A stretch of DNA of 64,000 nt from Gigaspora rosea (GCA_003550325.1 QKWP01000076.1:413851-477850), one strand, 5' to 3'. Positions 20,470-34,600 are shown, numbered from the stretch's first letter. Made by a program: numbers and translations. The notes: generated from the letters alone by a model not told the origin.

Positions 20470-23248
20470 TGTTGAAAGACATACTCTTATAATACTGAAG
20501 TCGTTGAAATGGACTGTTGGCTCACTCCATAATATAGGTACAACAATTCTACACCATTGACGGTTTACGATAAGGCATGAGAATAAACTTCCATAATGTG
20601 TTCATTTTAAGGAGGATTGACAATAACGATACGTAATGTCAAGATGTAAACATTATACCGGTATAAATAAATTATCAATGTTACACATGACGCCACTAGT
20701 GGATGGCTAATCAAATTTCAGATATAATTTCAAAATCGAAACAAAATCAAAATATTCCTTGCGAAATATAGACAATAGAAGCTAAGTTATGCAAACCATA
20801 TCAACGCATCTGTGAAATTTGACCTATTATTTGGTTATAATTTGATCATCATATGACCCACAAACCACCAGAAAAATAATTTTCTAATCATCAAAAAATC
20901 ATATCATTGTAATAATCATTATAAGTAAACTGAACATCAAACCAATCTCACGACCACAATTCCAATCTCTTATAGAAAAACTACTCAGAAAGTTTCGAAA
21001 AGCTAAGTATTATCTCATATATAGTAACAAAACTACGCACTTTTTTTAACAAAATAAAAAATTAGATTGTATAGAACACTTCCTGCTCGTTATATTCGAG
21101 CAAAACATTTAAGAATCTCAAAGGGTTACAATTTCATCAGAGTAGAACTTACAAATAGATTAACGATCATAATTCATTATATTCTAATCTTTCGCAAATT
21201 TATTGTGTCTTTTTTTCAGGAAAAACTACAAGAATCTATAATGACTAAGTCGATACGAAGCATAATTCATCCTAACTCGTGCCAGTTTGATCCCTCAACC
21301 ACTTGAAGCAATTTTTGAATTTAAAAAATAATTAGTCTTTTTAATTCAAAACAAATTAAAATTCGGTGATTATGTCAAATATTTAAAAATCCAAATCGGG
21401 GTATACGCGAATATAAAAATCAACAACAAACCTGGGTGATTTTAATATTTCAAGATACGAATCAATTACAATGATGTAAATCATGTTTTCAGAAGCAGGT
21501 TACATATTTTAAATTTTACAATAGATCAAATTTATTATTAATTATATACAATATTGGCAATAAAGGTTCATTTGAATACAAAACTGAATTTGTTTATAAA
21601 AAATATGGTAATGTTATTCATTAATATCAAAAAATTTATTTAATTCTGTTTATATAAGCTGTTAAGAAAATTCTGAATAGCTTGAATTATAAGAGATTCA
21701 TTTTCTATTTAATAAAATTTGTTTTTGTTATAGAATAACTGAATATTAAAATTTTATTTTTTAAGTTGAACCTGAATATGGTCGCTGGTGTATAGTATTT
21801 TTAAATTATATATAATAAACATTATATTTTATTGAAAGGCATAGAAGAAAGTTTTACATCAACTAGAATTAACAGACAATTTTGGATCAAATTAAATTAA
21901 TATTGCTAAATATTACAATTTACTATAATAATTCTATGATTGATTTTTAAAATAAAAATTAATAAATAATTATGTATACTAATGTTACTTTTAAATGTCA
22001 GTAAAGTCGTTCTGCATTGTAATAGTACAATAAGTACATTTACAAAATAATTACGACTTTGTTTTACAAGTTACAACAAACCCTAATATCAGTCATTGTC
22101 ATTTAAACAACTATCTTTTTAAACCGCAGATCATGATTAGAAGTATAGATATCAAAGGATATTTGGAGACGAATTTAAAGGTTTTTTTTATCTCATAAAA
22201 GAAATTATACAATTTATGAGAATAATTATAAAATTTATAGATTATGTAAATGAAAATATTTATCGCTATGGTTAATGGATTAGAAATTTAAAATTTTTTA
22301 TCATTAAGGAAAATTACTGCAGTTGCACCTTCCTAAGTACAAGTTGCATATATATATAGATCTATTTTTGAGAATTTACTCGAGATTTTCTACATGTTTA
22401 TCTATTTTGAAACTTTTTGAGTATCATACAATGTGTTAGTATGCACGTCTTGAGAACACATTTGTTTGCTCGGTTCTAGCTTAATCTTATTAACTTCAAA
22501 GAATTGTTTTTTTATTTCATTATCGTCTCTAACCAATGAGTGATTATTTCAATAATTTCTATTGTAGTAGTATAAGGTTGTCATTTAATATAATAAAAAG
22601 ATTAATGTTATCTGGAAAGTAATTGTTTCAAACTTCCTAAAAAGTATTTTGAAACAATTAAGACATTTTATGTGAATTGTGTATATACGTACGTATGTAT
22701 CGAATTCGACTATTTTGATTTTCACGCTAACTGATGATTAATTGGCATCCTGCCAGGTTATGAGAACCAAAAAAACTATCAATTTGTATGGCCTTAAATA
22801 TAAATTCTATTTTATTCAATAAATAATTTTTTAGATATAGAACTGACAGAACTTTTCTCTGATTTGTAACTAATATAAATTAAAAAAGATTTAATTAATC
22901 TTAATTAAATTAATATTACTATACTAATTTAAGTTTACAAGTATCATGAAAATGATATTTGAGATTTTAATTCTTTCTCAACCAATAATTTAACAATAAT
23001 ATTTATGAACAATAAAATTCTACATTTTATATTTATGAATTTGCCTTAAAAATGAAGGGGAAGAGCATTAAACAAAATTTTCAAATGGCCTAAAATAAAA
23101 CAAATGTGTAACAATATTAAAAAAGAAGATAAAAAATGAGACAATAAAAAGTGTAAATATATAAAAACAATTTCGAGTTTATTTTTTAGATATCAAGTAA
23201 ATTTGTTATAATAATTTAATTATTTTTCATTGAATTAATTAATTGTTA
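20470..23248. other. No gene recognised
   Basis: A+T-rich DNA. A short reading frame at 21067-21306 (MYRTLPARYIRAKHLRISKG at its start) shows no domain and no splice continuation. The pair TTGTTTCAAACTTCC and TTTTGAAACAATTAAG near 22625-22665 is a small hairpin. Nothing else is supported. Confidence 0.5.
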
Positions 23249-23764
23249 TTATGTTGGAACTTGACTTCGATAGTGTAAATCTTCGGGAATGCATTCTAAA
23301 CGATCATTAGTAATGCCACAAAAGTAATGTGCCGAAAGCCAAATATCAAACCAGACTCCTCTTTGAGGTGTTAGATTGGCATCAAATAACCATTTGGATG
23401 TGTATGGATAAGATGTATAATTACTGCTCTCGCCACAATCCACACAATTAACAAATCGTGGGTTCTTAAAAAATCTAACAATGTGGCCATAATCATCCCT
23501 AAAGGTAAAATTAGCAAATGCTACTGGATAAATGTCAAAATTCACACCCGTCTTAACTGTGATTTTGAGTTCACCCGGATACCATGTAACATTTGTAATA
23601 GCAACGAGATCACATGGAGGAGAAAGACAAGAACCATCAATCCTAAAATTAGGAGTACATCCGTGAGTTTTTTCTACATACATAAGCAAAAAAAATACAG
23701 GCAAGGTAAATAGAATTATAAAGTATTTCTGATTCATAATTGTGAATGTTATAATTATGTTCAA
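23249..23764 (-). CDS. Small secreted protein with seven cysteines
   Basis: The frame encodes 171 residues, or 162 if translation starts at the second Met (MNQKYFIILFTLPVFFLLMY), which gives a textbook signal peptide with a short basic n-region, a long hydrophobic core and a likely cleavage near THG/C. The mature part has seven Cys, in the settings HGC, GSC, PPC, VNC, VDC, YFC and LEC, and several N-glycosylation sequons (NVT, NFT, NYT). No domain was recognised. Small secreted Cys-bearing proteins in symbiotic fungi are often effector candidates, but that role is only inference. The gene stands alone, with no intron seen and no close neighbour. The A+T-rich upstream side has a TATTTATATTTTTTG stretch. 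Confidence 0.7.
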   Translation of the reverse strand: MNIIITFTIMNQKYFIILFTLPVFFLLMYVEKTHGCTPNFRIDGSCLSPPCDLVAITNVTWYPGELKITVKTGVNFDIYPVAFANFTFRDDYGHIVRFFKNPRFVNCVDCGESSNYTSYPYTSKWLFDANLTPQRGVWFDIWLSAHYFCGITNDRLECIPEDLHYRSQVPT

Positions 23765-24135
23765 ATTATTATGTGCAGTCCGTGTATTTATTTATATTTT
23801 TTGCCTAAGAAAACTTTGATTTGTAATAGCAGTAATAGCCAGTGATGTTGAAATTCTCTAATTATTTATTAGATTTCAGCAAAATTCGAATTTCATCACT
23901 CACCTAACCTAAAGTCTGTACTATTAATGCAAATACTGATATTATAAATGATTTCCGATTTTAAGCTGATTTATTTTGATATATTATGGACCACATGTAA
24001 ATTTACATTTATCTGTGATTGTGTGATTATTTTGATTTAATATATACCGATACCCCTAACCAAGAATATTGCAGGTAATTTATATGTTCCATTTAGTTTT
24101 GAAATAATTAACCAATGTAATCATTGCTTAGATAT

Positions 24136-24590
24136 TGTGAGCCCCGTGACTCGACCCCCGTGACCACGCCTTCCGGTGATCAAGATCACGGGATCAAGTG
24201 CGATTTATCGCATTTATCGCATTTATGCGATTTATTAGATTTATGCGATTTATTAGATAAATGAGATTTATGCGATTATTAGATATATCAGACAAATCAG
24301 CTTTATTGTATTCAACTGTATTACTGTCTTTTATTATAAATAAAGGCTTCGTGTCCTTAAGGAAATAGATCCTGGGTTATAATAAATAATTCGTTCCTAA
24401 TAAACTCCATACATTCTTTATAAACGTAATATACAATTACCTTGATCTATACTAAGTGGCATAGTAGTACGATCTCTCGTCAGTACTTCTCGTGCAAGTG
24501 ATTAACGTTACGCTGTCCGGCTGTTTCTCGACTACCGTGGTTGTTGTGTTCAGTATCCCGACGGACTGAGGATTACTGTGGTTGTTGTTT
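24136..24590. repeat. Possible LTR fossil
   Basis: The interval starts TGTGAGCCCCGTGACTCG, carries short direct repeats of GCGATTTAT (24200-24290), a TATTATAAATAAAGGC promoter-like stretch at about 24335 and a run of AATAAA signals, and is richer in G+C than its surroundings. This resembles a solo long terminal repeat, but neither the second end nor a target duplication was identified. Treated as a fossil; family unknown. Confidence 0.3.
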
Positions 24591-24734
24591 AGAGAGAGTT
24601 ACCCTGAAGCCCTATGAAAACTCAATACACGGAAATGCATGCATAAATACGAAATTGTATGCGGGTAAACACGGGTTTCATAACCACTGCACGGAAACTG
24701 CACGGAAACTGATCGTCCATAAAATTTAATACAC

Positions 24735-25445
24735 GTTATCACACGAAAAATTGAAATCCGTGCACTATCGTGCATAGTATTATATCCATATATTGACGTG
24801 CATTAATCTTAATGATCACATAATTTCCGTGCACTAACGTGCACAATCATTAAGATTCTTAACGATCATAATTTTCGTGCACTGACGTGCACAATCGTTA
24901 AGGTTCTTAACGATCATAATTTTTGCGCACTGACGTGCACAATCGTTAAGATTCTTAACGATCTTAATTATAATTTCCAACGATCATAATTTCAGTGCAC
25001 TGTCGTCACGATCATCACAATCGTTAAGATTCCTTAACGATCAATTTTAACGATCATAATGTTCATTTCTGTACATAATGTCATGATCACCACAATCATT
25101 AAGACTCCTTAACGATCATAATTTCAGTGATGATCATCACAATCGTTAAGATTCTTAACGATCATAATTTTTGTGCATGACATCACAATTGTCACAATCA
25201 TTAAGATCCTTAACGATCATATTCCATGTACTAACGTGATGAAGATCATAATTCCGTGCATTAACGTGATGATCGTTAAGATTCTTAATGATTATAATTT
25301 CCGTGCAATGACGCGTACAAAAACATTTATTTTGTGAGTAAATAAATATTACATTTTTGTTTTTTTGTTTTTTTTTGCAATTAACAATATAATTTCCGTG
25401 CATTGACGCGCAAAAATTACATTCGATTTGTAAGTAAATAAATAT
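24735..25445. repeat. Palindromic minisatellite with GTGCACT and ATCGTTAAGAT motifs
   Basis: About ten imperfect units of 50-65 bp alternate the half-palindromes TTAACGATCATAATTT and CGTGCACTGACGTGCAC with AATCGTTAAGATTCTTAACG. Each unit can fold on itself. Length and sequence vary from unit to unit. Related CGTGCA and GCACGT motifs reappear at 26130-26290. No coding content is supported. Confidence 0.75.
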
Positions 25446-26813
25446 TTGATTATTTGTTTTTTTTTTCACTTACAATTTTTATCATTTTCTTTTATTGTTT
25501 TATAATTTTTTTTTTTTACAACTCACTAATTTTTATATAATTTTTTAAGTTATTGTCATTGTTTTTTGAAACCATCCTTTGGACTTTTGGAATCATTATC
25601 GTTTTTGGTGTATGTTTTTTCATCATTTTTGGAGGTAACGCGGCTTTGTTTTTTATTACTATTATTTTTTTCTTTTATTTTTTATTTACTTTCTGTATAT
25701 TATTGCATTTTAGCATCTCTCTTGAGTTACTATCATTGGAGTTGGCGTAATTGGAGTTGTCACTATTGGAGTTATTTCTAGAGTAGTCATTTCGATTTTT
25801 TTTTTTGAACTTTTCATTTTGGTACTATTGCTTTACTTTGTTTTTTTCGATATTATTAGTTACTGAGTTATTTTTAAGTAGTAGTTTTAGTGATTAGAAG
25901 TATTTTCTTATTTGGCATGTAAATTATTAAATTAAAGTATTTGTATTATAAAATTTAATTAATAAAATAATAAAAGTTAATTAATAAAATATAAATTTTA
26001 GTTAATAAAAATTATAAAATTTAGTTAATAAAATTATAAAATTTTAGTTAATAAAATAATATATATAAATGTATATACGGATATATGTTATTATATGTAT
26101 ATGTATGGATATATGATATTATATGTTACCTGCACGTAAATATGCACGAGACAATGCACGAGAAAACACATAAAATTGCACGTTAGTACGTGCACCGTTG
26201 CTCGGAATCCGCGCCCTTTTACGTGTTGTAAACGTGCTTTCTCATACATTGTCTCGTATAGATTTACGTGCAGGTTCGTGTGGCCCCATATCCAAACTTT
26301 TCCGTGTATTCCAATATCATTCCGTGCTGCAATTTGTTATAGTGAAGTATCGACGACCGAAGCCTAGACTTATCCACTCGCCGAATCTAACACGCCTCCT
26401 TCGATAAGTCGTCCGGTTTGGTTGGTTTGGTTTGGTTGGATTTAGGTTGACCTGGAAGAGCCGTATTACCGTTGTCAATATGTCAGTCAATCAGTCGGAC
26501 AAAATATAACTATTTATATCAACACTTCTAAATTAGGCTTTCCGTATATTTGCGGATTTTTACAGGACTATCTCCAAATTTCCGGGTCGGATGAGTCGGA
26601 TCTAGGTCGGCATTTAGCCCTAGTTATTAGTAGATTCTATAGCCGAATTATCAGCTGGGCATTTTTTATTTAATGAATGGATATGATTTCATTAGTAAAA
26701 GTTTTTATGATTTTGGGGCAAAATTGATCAATTCCGATCTAGCCGAGCATGGTTCCGATGCACTTCGACGTATCCCTTCCCGGAATTTTGGTGACCCTCC
26801 TGTATGAGTTGAT
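25446..26813. other. No gene recognised; low-complexity and motif-rich DNA
   Basis: Poly-T and T-rich tracts fill 25450-25860; frames there are low-complexity. From 25965 to 26110 are AATAAAATTATAAAATTTTAGTT repeats and a TATATATGTTA run. At 26130-26290 GCACG motifs recur. GGTTTGGTTGG repeats lie at 26410-26450. Confidence 0.5.
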
Positions 26814-27036
26814 TAGGGCTGTTATAATAATCGCTTTAATCATTAATCGAATCGGAATCGATTCTTATTTCTGTATAATCATTTTATTGTTGTTTGCAAA
26901 TTATGTGAAACGAGTACACCGGGTACTAAAACATGAACTAGGGAAATACCCTGGGTACACATGTTGGAGAAATATGGTAAATAACTTATAGAGATGCGAT
27001 TATCGATTCTAATTTTAGAATCGATTCTCAGCCCTA
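26814..27036. mobile_element. hAT-like MITE remnant
   Basis: The ends TAGGGCTGTTATAATAATCG and CGATTCTCAGCCCTA are inverted in their outer eight bases (TAGGGCTG / CAGCCCTA), a hAT-type terminus. The inner arms ATCGGAATCGATTC and GAATCGATTCT also pair. No 8-bp target duplication could be matched, so the ends may have decayed. Confidence 0.5.
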
Positions 27037-27546
27037 ATGGTCATCACAAAATTTATACGTGTCACGCTAATTTTAAAAATCAGGGCCCCAAAAATTCGCT
27101 AATGATCAATGTAACTGTCGCAGCATCCAATCAATCAATTAATCAACCAATTATATATCGAATAAGTAATCAGGTTATAAATTATCTAGATATTAGAATT
27201 TTCCTCAATCGCCATTTGTATCTATCTACGGTCTTGACATATAATGCGTTCATAACATATCTAGTTAACTAGTGAATTCCGAAAGACAATAATAAAAAAA
27301 AAGATATTTTATAGTGAACGTCATGCACTTTAATCGAGTCAAAAACCTGATAAAGCGATGTTTGGTTAAACAACTCTCATACAATAGATAAATATAGTAC
27401 TAAAAAACTATATGCTCAAGATATTATTTTTGCCCTCTCAACTAATGTTTCAAATATTTCTCCAAATCCGAATCCGAAATTCGGGCGATACTAGTTTTGC
27501 CCAACATGCAAATTTCCGAAATGTTGACAAAATCCGTAATTGCCTG

Positions 27547-28217
27547 CCTGGGGTGTTAGGTACCAAATGATTTACTATCATAGCACAGCACTATATGATC
27601 TCATACTATATAAGATTTTTAAAATTTTGTCGATCAATTTATTAAAAAATTTTATTATACTGTAGTAATCTTATAATAAAAACTATATATTTTTAAAGCG
27701 TTATAACTCCCTTTCTAATAAATCAAATTCAATTCTGTAACTTGCAAATTATATAGAACAGTGTAGTTTTAAAGCTATGTTGAGACATTTTTTAATTTAT
27801 TTTATTAATTTGGTCAAACTTGTAAATTGATAAGTTTTAATATTTATTTAAACGATTAAGTTATAGAAAACTACTAAAATTTATATATTAATATTAGATA
27901 TGGTAACATAATTTTAAAACCACGCTATTTTTATATCATTTGTAAGTTTCAGAATCGAATTTGCTTTACTCAGAAAGGATGTTATAACATTTTAATAGTA
28001 TTATTTAAACGATTAAATTATAGATATATATATTAATATTAAATATGACAACATGCCGCACTATTTTTATATTATTCGCAAGTTATAGAATCGAATTTGC
28101 TTTACCAAAATGGGATAATAAATTTTTTTTTAATAAATTGATTGAAAAATGGGCCAATTATATAATGCTGCACTATGATAGTATTATGATAGTAAACCAT
28201 TTGGTATCTAACACCCA
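27547..28217. mobile_element. MITE, ~670 bp, inverted termini
   Basis: CTGGGGTGTTAGGTACCAAA at the left and its near-complement TTTGGTATCTAACACCCAG at the right delimit the element. Inside, ACTATCATAGCACAGCACT matches CTGCACTATGATAGT inverted, and two diverged copies of a GAATTTGCTTTAC... segment lie in tandem. No coding capacity. Confidence 0.75.
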
Positions 28218-28371
28218 GTAATTTCCCATATTTTATACTCGACCCGAAAGGTCCGAGGCTATGATTGGTCATGTTCAAAAAGTGTTCCAATCATGTGAAA
28301 CTTTTTTTATAATTTTGTAATTAATATGTTAATTAGGCCATTGCACGATCAAGCAGCTTCGCAGTCACTGT

Positions 28372-28625
28372 TAAACCTCTCAAAACTAATATGCAGGGTG
28401 GACAGATCTTGTATTAGAATTGAGAGGTTATCAGATTTGATAACATTATAAACTACTTGATTCATACTGTTGAATTTCTCAAAACCGATCCTGTCAAATC
28501 TAATAAAAAATTATTCCATCAAATCTATTGCTGCTATATGAATCTAATAATATTTCAAATATGATGACCTCTTAATACTGATATAAAATCTGTCCACCAT
28601 GCATATCGGTTTATGGAGGTTTAGA
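28372..28625. mobile_element. MITE with TAAACCTC termini
   Basis: The left end TAAACCTCTCAAAACTAATA, followed by GCAGGGTGGACAG, and the right end CTGTCCACCATGC, followed by GGAGGTTTA, are inverted copies. The terminal bases resemble those of the pogo-like MITE at 14637, consistent with the Tc1/mariner-pogo superfamily. Confidence 0.65.
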
Positions 28626-28734
28626 TTCGTGAATGTGCGTAAAGACCATTAATGCACTTCGAATATCTATAAATAACTAGGGTCACAATATATCTCATTG
28701 AAGAATTGAGCGTTTCATTAAAAGATACATATGT

Positions 28735-29262
28735 TAAACCCTCAAAACCGATGAACAGAATTGTTTCAATATTGTGAAGTCATCAGATTTGAAAACATTA
28801 TAAACTATGGGAATATTATTATAGTGCTATAGCACTACAGTGCTACTCTATATGTAATAAACAAAATTGGTGTAACAAGTAAATCAAAACAACCTTTAAC
28901 AAAACAAAATAAAACTTCTTTAATATTAGGGTAAGGGTAAAGATAATAAGTTAGGGTTAGATAGTGTTTATAGTAAAATTTTGCAAGGAATTTTTTTTAT
29001 TAGAGCCCAAAAGATAGTTTTTTAGACCAAATTTAAAGATATTATTAATTTTTTAAAAATTTCTTTATTTTTGTTACACAAACCTGATTTACATGTTACA
29101 CCTGATCTTAAATTTTAATTGGTTAAAATGCCCTAGCACTACAATGCTATAGCACTATAAATTAAAACCCATAAACTATTGTCATATAGTAGAAACAGAT
29201 TTTTAGATTAATTTTTATGAGATTTGACAGGTTATTAACTTTGATAGGTTCGGTTTTGGGAA
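28735..29262. mobile_element. Second TAAACCCTC element with another MITE nested inside
   Basis: GTTAAACCCTCAAAACCGAT at 28735 pairs loosely with AGGTTCGGTTTTGGGAAG at 29247. Within it, 28822-29162 is a separate inverted-repeat element with ends ATAGTGCTATAGCACTACAG and TAGCACTACAATGCTATAGC. The order shows the second element inserted into the first. Confidence 0.55.
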
Positions 29263-31665
29263 GTTCGTTGAAAAGAATCGTGTAGGTAACACTTCACATC
29301 ACTCATTCAGATTTTCATCTTGATTTCGGAATTTGGAATAATTATTTTGGATCACCTTATTAAATCCGAAATATTTCGAAAATGAAAAAACAATTCGCCT
29401 AAAACATTAGCCTCCGCAAAAAAAAAAAACATATAATCAAATAGCATTTATGATATACTCAGCCACGCGAGATAAGTGTGGCGTAAACACAGCACGTAAA
29501 TATTTGCAGTTTCCTGGCATAGTTCTGCTGGATAGGAAGAAAATAATAAATAAAAAAAGTAATAAAAATAATAAATTTAAAAAAAAAAATAAATAAATAA
29601 AATGAAATAAAATAAATAAATAAATAAATAAAATAAAATAAATAAAATAAATACAACAGAAATATTTTTTGGGGAGCAAGATCAGCTAGTTCGATAACAC
29701 TGATAGCTCTAATATCCACCCAACAGGTTTCAGCAAAATATAAATTTGAATTAAGCCTGGGACAATAAACAAACTATGATAATATATAATGAAAGAAATA
29801 AAACGAAACAGAGCTGAATATAACAGAAAATATATGTGAAAAATAAAAATAAAAAATACAATTAATGAGTAAAATAAGTAATCACGGACGAACCGTGACA
29901 ACGGGATAGCTAATTGCAGAATTTCAATGGAACTGAACTGACGCCATATATATTTCAGATTTAGCTTTGCCAATCAAACAAATTTTTAATAAAAATAGAA
30001 GAGCTCAGCACTCAAGACTAGTTTTAAATATAATAGAAAAGTACGTAAATAACGACCTTTATATGGCTCTTAGCCTCACTTTGCTTAGCCTCATTGCAAA
30101 TCAGTCTTTTTTTCCTACATCATAAACATCATTACAAATTTTTTTATGACTTTTAGCCTCTCTTCATTTAGATTTTGTTTAAACCACATTTACATTATAT
30201 TATATTTTGGCATTTTTTCTTATTCTCTCGCTTCGCTTTTCTTGAAACTTCACACTTTTTCATCTTACTGATAGCAAACATGTTATACCGAAGAATCATG
30301 CCCTAATCATATCTTATAGTTACAAGTATATGACCTAAATTACAAATTCTTACGCGATATTGCACACGAGTGGCTTCGCTGCCCATTTTAGCTAATTAAT
30401 AATTATTACAGCTTAGATGTGGCACGACATTACCAATTAAAATTAGGAGAGATACTTTAGCAATATTATTTTGATGATAACAAAATCATTTTATCATTAA
30501 TATGTATGGACCTTAAAGTAGTAATATGCGACATAATGGTTTAAGTAGTAGCAATAGATCTGGACATTGTATTATGCACTATAATGTGAGAAGGTAGTAC
30601 AAAAATGGTTAAGTTTATTGAATAAATTTTAAACTTTTGATATTACTGTATTAACAAATTTACAAATATTAAAAGTAGGTGTAACATTTCTAGCAAAGAT
30701 TTATCATAAATTTGAATTTAATAACACAGAGCTATAGTAGTCTAAACTTTTAGACTATTGTTAAGATTTGTAATATATTCTTCAATGATTGTAAGATATC
30801 TCAGCCTTTGCCATTTTTCAACCATTTGTTATTCGCAAACGACTCCACCAAGTTTTAATAAGAATAGTAATTTATAGAAACGCAGTATGTAATAATAACA
30901 AAATTAGAGCTATTAACGGCATATCAACAGGGCTAATTTTTTTTGATTGGGCCTTTTTTTTGTTTATTAAAACTGATAAAATCTGATTAAAGAACCCCTA
31001 AACTATAAATCTTTGTTGAATATTAGACAGTCATTTGATATGTACGCCACTAGAAGTACCCTAAATTTCAAAATTACATATTAGAACCAATTACCCACCC
31101 TTCAAATGATTACTTTTTTCGCTAATTAAATCAACAATACATCAATCACTGTGTCATTTATTTATAGTGATCTCTATATGTGGATATATCTTTCAAATAA
31201 CAACAACCTATCGACTATACCCTTTAAATATTGGGGTACAATCAGGATTGGCTTTAGCTGCACGAGCCGAGCTAAGCCAAGCCAAACCATACAAGCCTTT
31301 AACAAACAATATGACATTAACCTATGAAATGAGATATGCTGCGTGTGAAAATTTGTTGACTTCATGCGTAATAAAATATACTGAGCAGTTGGTATTATCC
31401 TAAATATGTACAAACATCGAAGATTTAGGGTTGTTACCGATGTATTACAAACTCAAATCACGGGGGTTTTTAAGCCTAGAGGCTGGCTGCTCCCAATCTT
31501 TGCCAGAGCAATATATACCATTAATGAATAAACAATTTGATTGTTTTGAAAACTGTCAAAGTTTTCCAAAAATCAACGTTAAATAATGTGTTCAAAACTA
31601 TAATAATCTGAAAGATTATATCTTGAGTTTTTACTTCTTTCAGAAAGAATTATTTCTTATCTAAA
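29263..31665. other. No gene recognised
   Basis: A+T-rich intergenic DNA. An AAAT/AATAA-rich tract at 29540-29660 yields only low-complexity frames. A frame at 31167-31403 and its antisense partner show no domain. A TATA-like sequence and a short pyrimidine tract precede the ATG at 31666. Confidence 0.5.
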
Positions 31666-34600
31666 ATGAGTTCATCAAAATTCGAAGAGCCGTTAATTGA
31701 AGATCAAGGTCAAACTAGGATTCCGACCGAAGATCCTAATCCTCACGGAGGAAAAACAATTGATAAATATGTTTTATCACCAAATATGAAATGTATTGCG
31801 ACTTTGAGTAATGAAGATAAAACAATTGTTGTATGGACCATTACGGATGAACTTATTGTCAAATATTACGAGTCATTAAACGTTAATGAGCTTGAAAAAA
31901 TATTAAGCAATTATATTAAATTCTTTTCATATCTTAAAATCAAAGAAATGGTTTATTTTAACGTGTTAGTTGGAATTTCAGATTGTAAACAAATGATACT
32001 TGATATGTTTGAACTTGGTTATGGTAAGTTAGAATTAATTAATTGTTAAGGTTTATTATATTTTATATTAATCAAGTTTATTTCACAGGAATTATTGACA
32101 TTGCAACTAAACGAAGACATTCATTGAGCGCGCAAGGTCTAAAAGGACGGTCTGAAACTTTTTCTTTTTGAGAAAATGGAGATTTGGCAATTGTCAAAGG
32201 GGATCCTATTTATCGGGCCTACATATTTTCAAAATCGAAGCCTAATGACAATTATCAGTGGACATGCAAAAATAATATTGAACTCGAAAAATTTGATAAG
32301 TGCTCTGTTTTAAAAAACGGAAAATTGTTTATGTGTTTTGATAGGCCACATGTAATCATGCAATGGGACTTGATAACTCGGAAATTTGATATGCAATATC
32401 TATTAAATCAGAATTTGTTAATTGATGGGTCCATATCCCGATTAAAAATGATACTGAATAATGACAAAACATTATTAGCAGTAACTTATGATACCGGTGA
32501 TTTTCTTGATTTCAATGCCAATGTCTGTGTTTATTCGACAAAATCCGGTGTATTGATGACAAGTAGTAGGTATTTTCATGCAAAAATTCTCTATAAATAT
32601 TAACATCAAAATTATTAATTTATTTGACAATTTAGAAAAATTTGATGAAAGGTTTCATAATTGTTGTTTTATTGGTTCAGGAAAAGAAGAACGGTTGTTT
32701 TTTTCTGGCCCGAATTATAATACAGAGAGTTATAACTCTTATATATTGAATCCACACACGTATACGCTCGATAAGCCTCCTGATAATAATGTTTTACGTG
32801 ATATTTATCCTGCAACATATCAAGATTATATGTCAATGTTTCATCCTGAAACATATCAAGAATATAAGTCAATGGGTACTATTATTTCTGATTATATTAT
32901 AAAAGCCGATACAAATCATTTGACGATTCAAAGATTGTCTCAAAATGAAGATTGGAAAAATTATTTAAAACGTAAAGAGCGTTGTTACGGTAATACATAT
33001 ACATATTTCAATACAGAAGAAATTATTCAATTTATAAATTCTATTTTGGACAAGTATAATAAATATGAGTCAAATCAAAATTTAAGTCAAGTATATCCAA
33101 ATGAACATATAGTAAATAGTGAGCTATGCACTTGGATTATTGCATATGAAAGAACGAATGATGAAATATTAAATATACAGTTAAAAGCCCAGATTGAGTC
33201 TGGTAAAGAAATTTTTTTAGAATCTTTTGATTTATTGCGGTATTTTTGAAAATAAAGTGCTTGAAAATGGTGACATATTGTTAGTTTTCGATTCTTGCAT
33301 ACTGATCTATACAATAAATTCAGTAAAGGATTCTAAAGAAGATTTTGAAGGAAAATTAATTTATTGTTGGGCTGATAAAACCTCGAAAGAAAGAATTTAT
33401 GAAAGATAAGAGGTGAAGAAACATCAAAACAAGCTATAATTGGTCTTCTTACTTCATTTAAAAGTTTGGTTAAAACGAATTTGAATTTTGGATTTGAAAT
33501 CTTACCATTACCAACTTATACAGTAACTATTCGAAACACTCAATACAGTTGGAGTCATATTGAGTTAGATTATAAGGAATCAATATTATTGATATTATTA
33601 TATGGAAAAGATATATTTCATAAATTACTTCTAGGACATGAAAAGGGAAACATTGAAGGATTACCATTAGAAAATAATTTCGGATACATTAATGAATTAC
33701 TTATTTGTTATTATAAATATAGCTTGTTGATGCTTAAAAGTGGTGACATTTATAGTTTAATATTAATAATAAGCCAAATTACTTTTGTATTAGTAAGGTT
33801 AGATAAATATAATAGGAATCAAAGATATACAGAAAAGCTTTTATCAAACATTAATATGATAATTCCTTCTTGTTCAATTTTCAACATTGTGGAACCTATA
33901 TTAATCACATGATTTATTTAATACTTCATTTTTTAATACTTGTCTTTTTGGATTTCTGAAAAATGGGATCTTTTAAAAAAATCCTATCCTCGAATTTATG
34001 TCATTTTAGCATTCCCTTACTTGCTATATTTATCTTATTTTACTATTTATCCTCAAGATACTGTAGTTTTAATGTTTCCATTATTAAATTTTGCTACATA
34101 TTCTTCAAAATATTCTTATAATGAACTATTTTATGTACTTGATAATCCTTTTACCTTACTACTATACTTCTGATTATTATAAATGGTGGAATATTAAAGC
34201 ACTTATCAACTTCAAGTGGAACGCTTATGGAAGACTTTATTATTTTATAATATGGACAATATATTCTATTTTTATGTGCTGTTTTTTAATTGTTACAACA
34301 ATTCCAGAGCATGAAATTTCTTGGAATAATCGATTAATTCTTTTGATTGTAACTATTTTTTTTGGGTTTATTCACTTTATTTTTGAATTTCGTCAATTTA
34401 TCCATAGACCAAAAGTATATATTGCTAGTCCTTGGAATTGGTTTGGTATATTAATTTAATTTATTAAATTTGATTAACCAAAATTTATATAATTAATATT
34501 TTTTGTTTTATAATATAATTTTTCATATTTTTTAATTATAGATCTTGCTGCAATATTATTTCCAACAATAACTTCATTAATATGGATTCATAATAAAGCA

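Noticed and set aside
21067-21306. Possible short protein
   Set aside because: No domain, no splice continuation and no typical start context were seen.
25553-25781. Hydrophobic frames
   Set aside because: They come from T-rich low-complexity DNA giving Phe/Leu/Ile in two frames at once.
29437-29973. Hydrophobic minus-strand frames
   Set aside because: They arise from AAATAA repeats and overlap each other in two frames.
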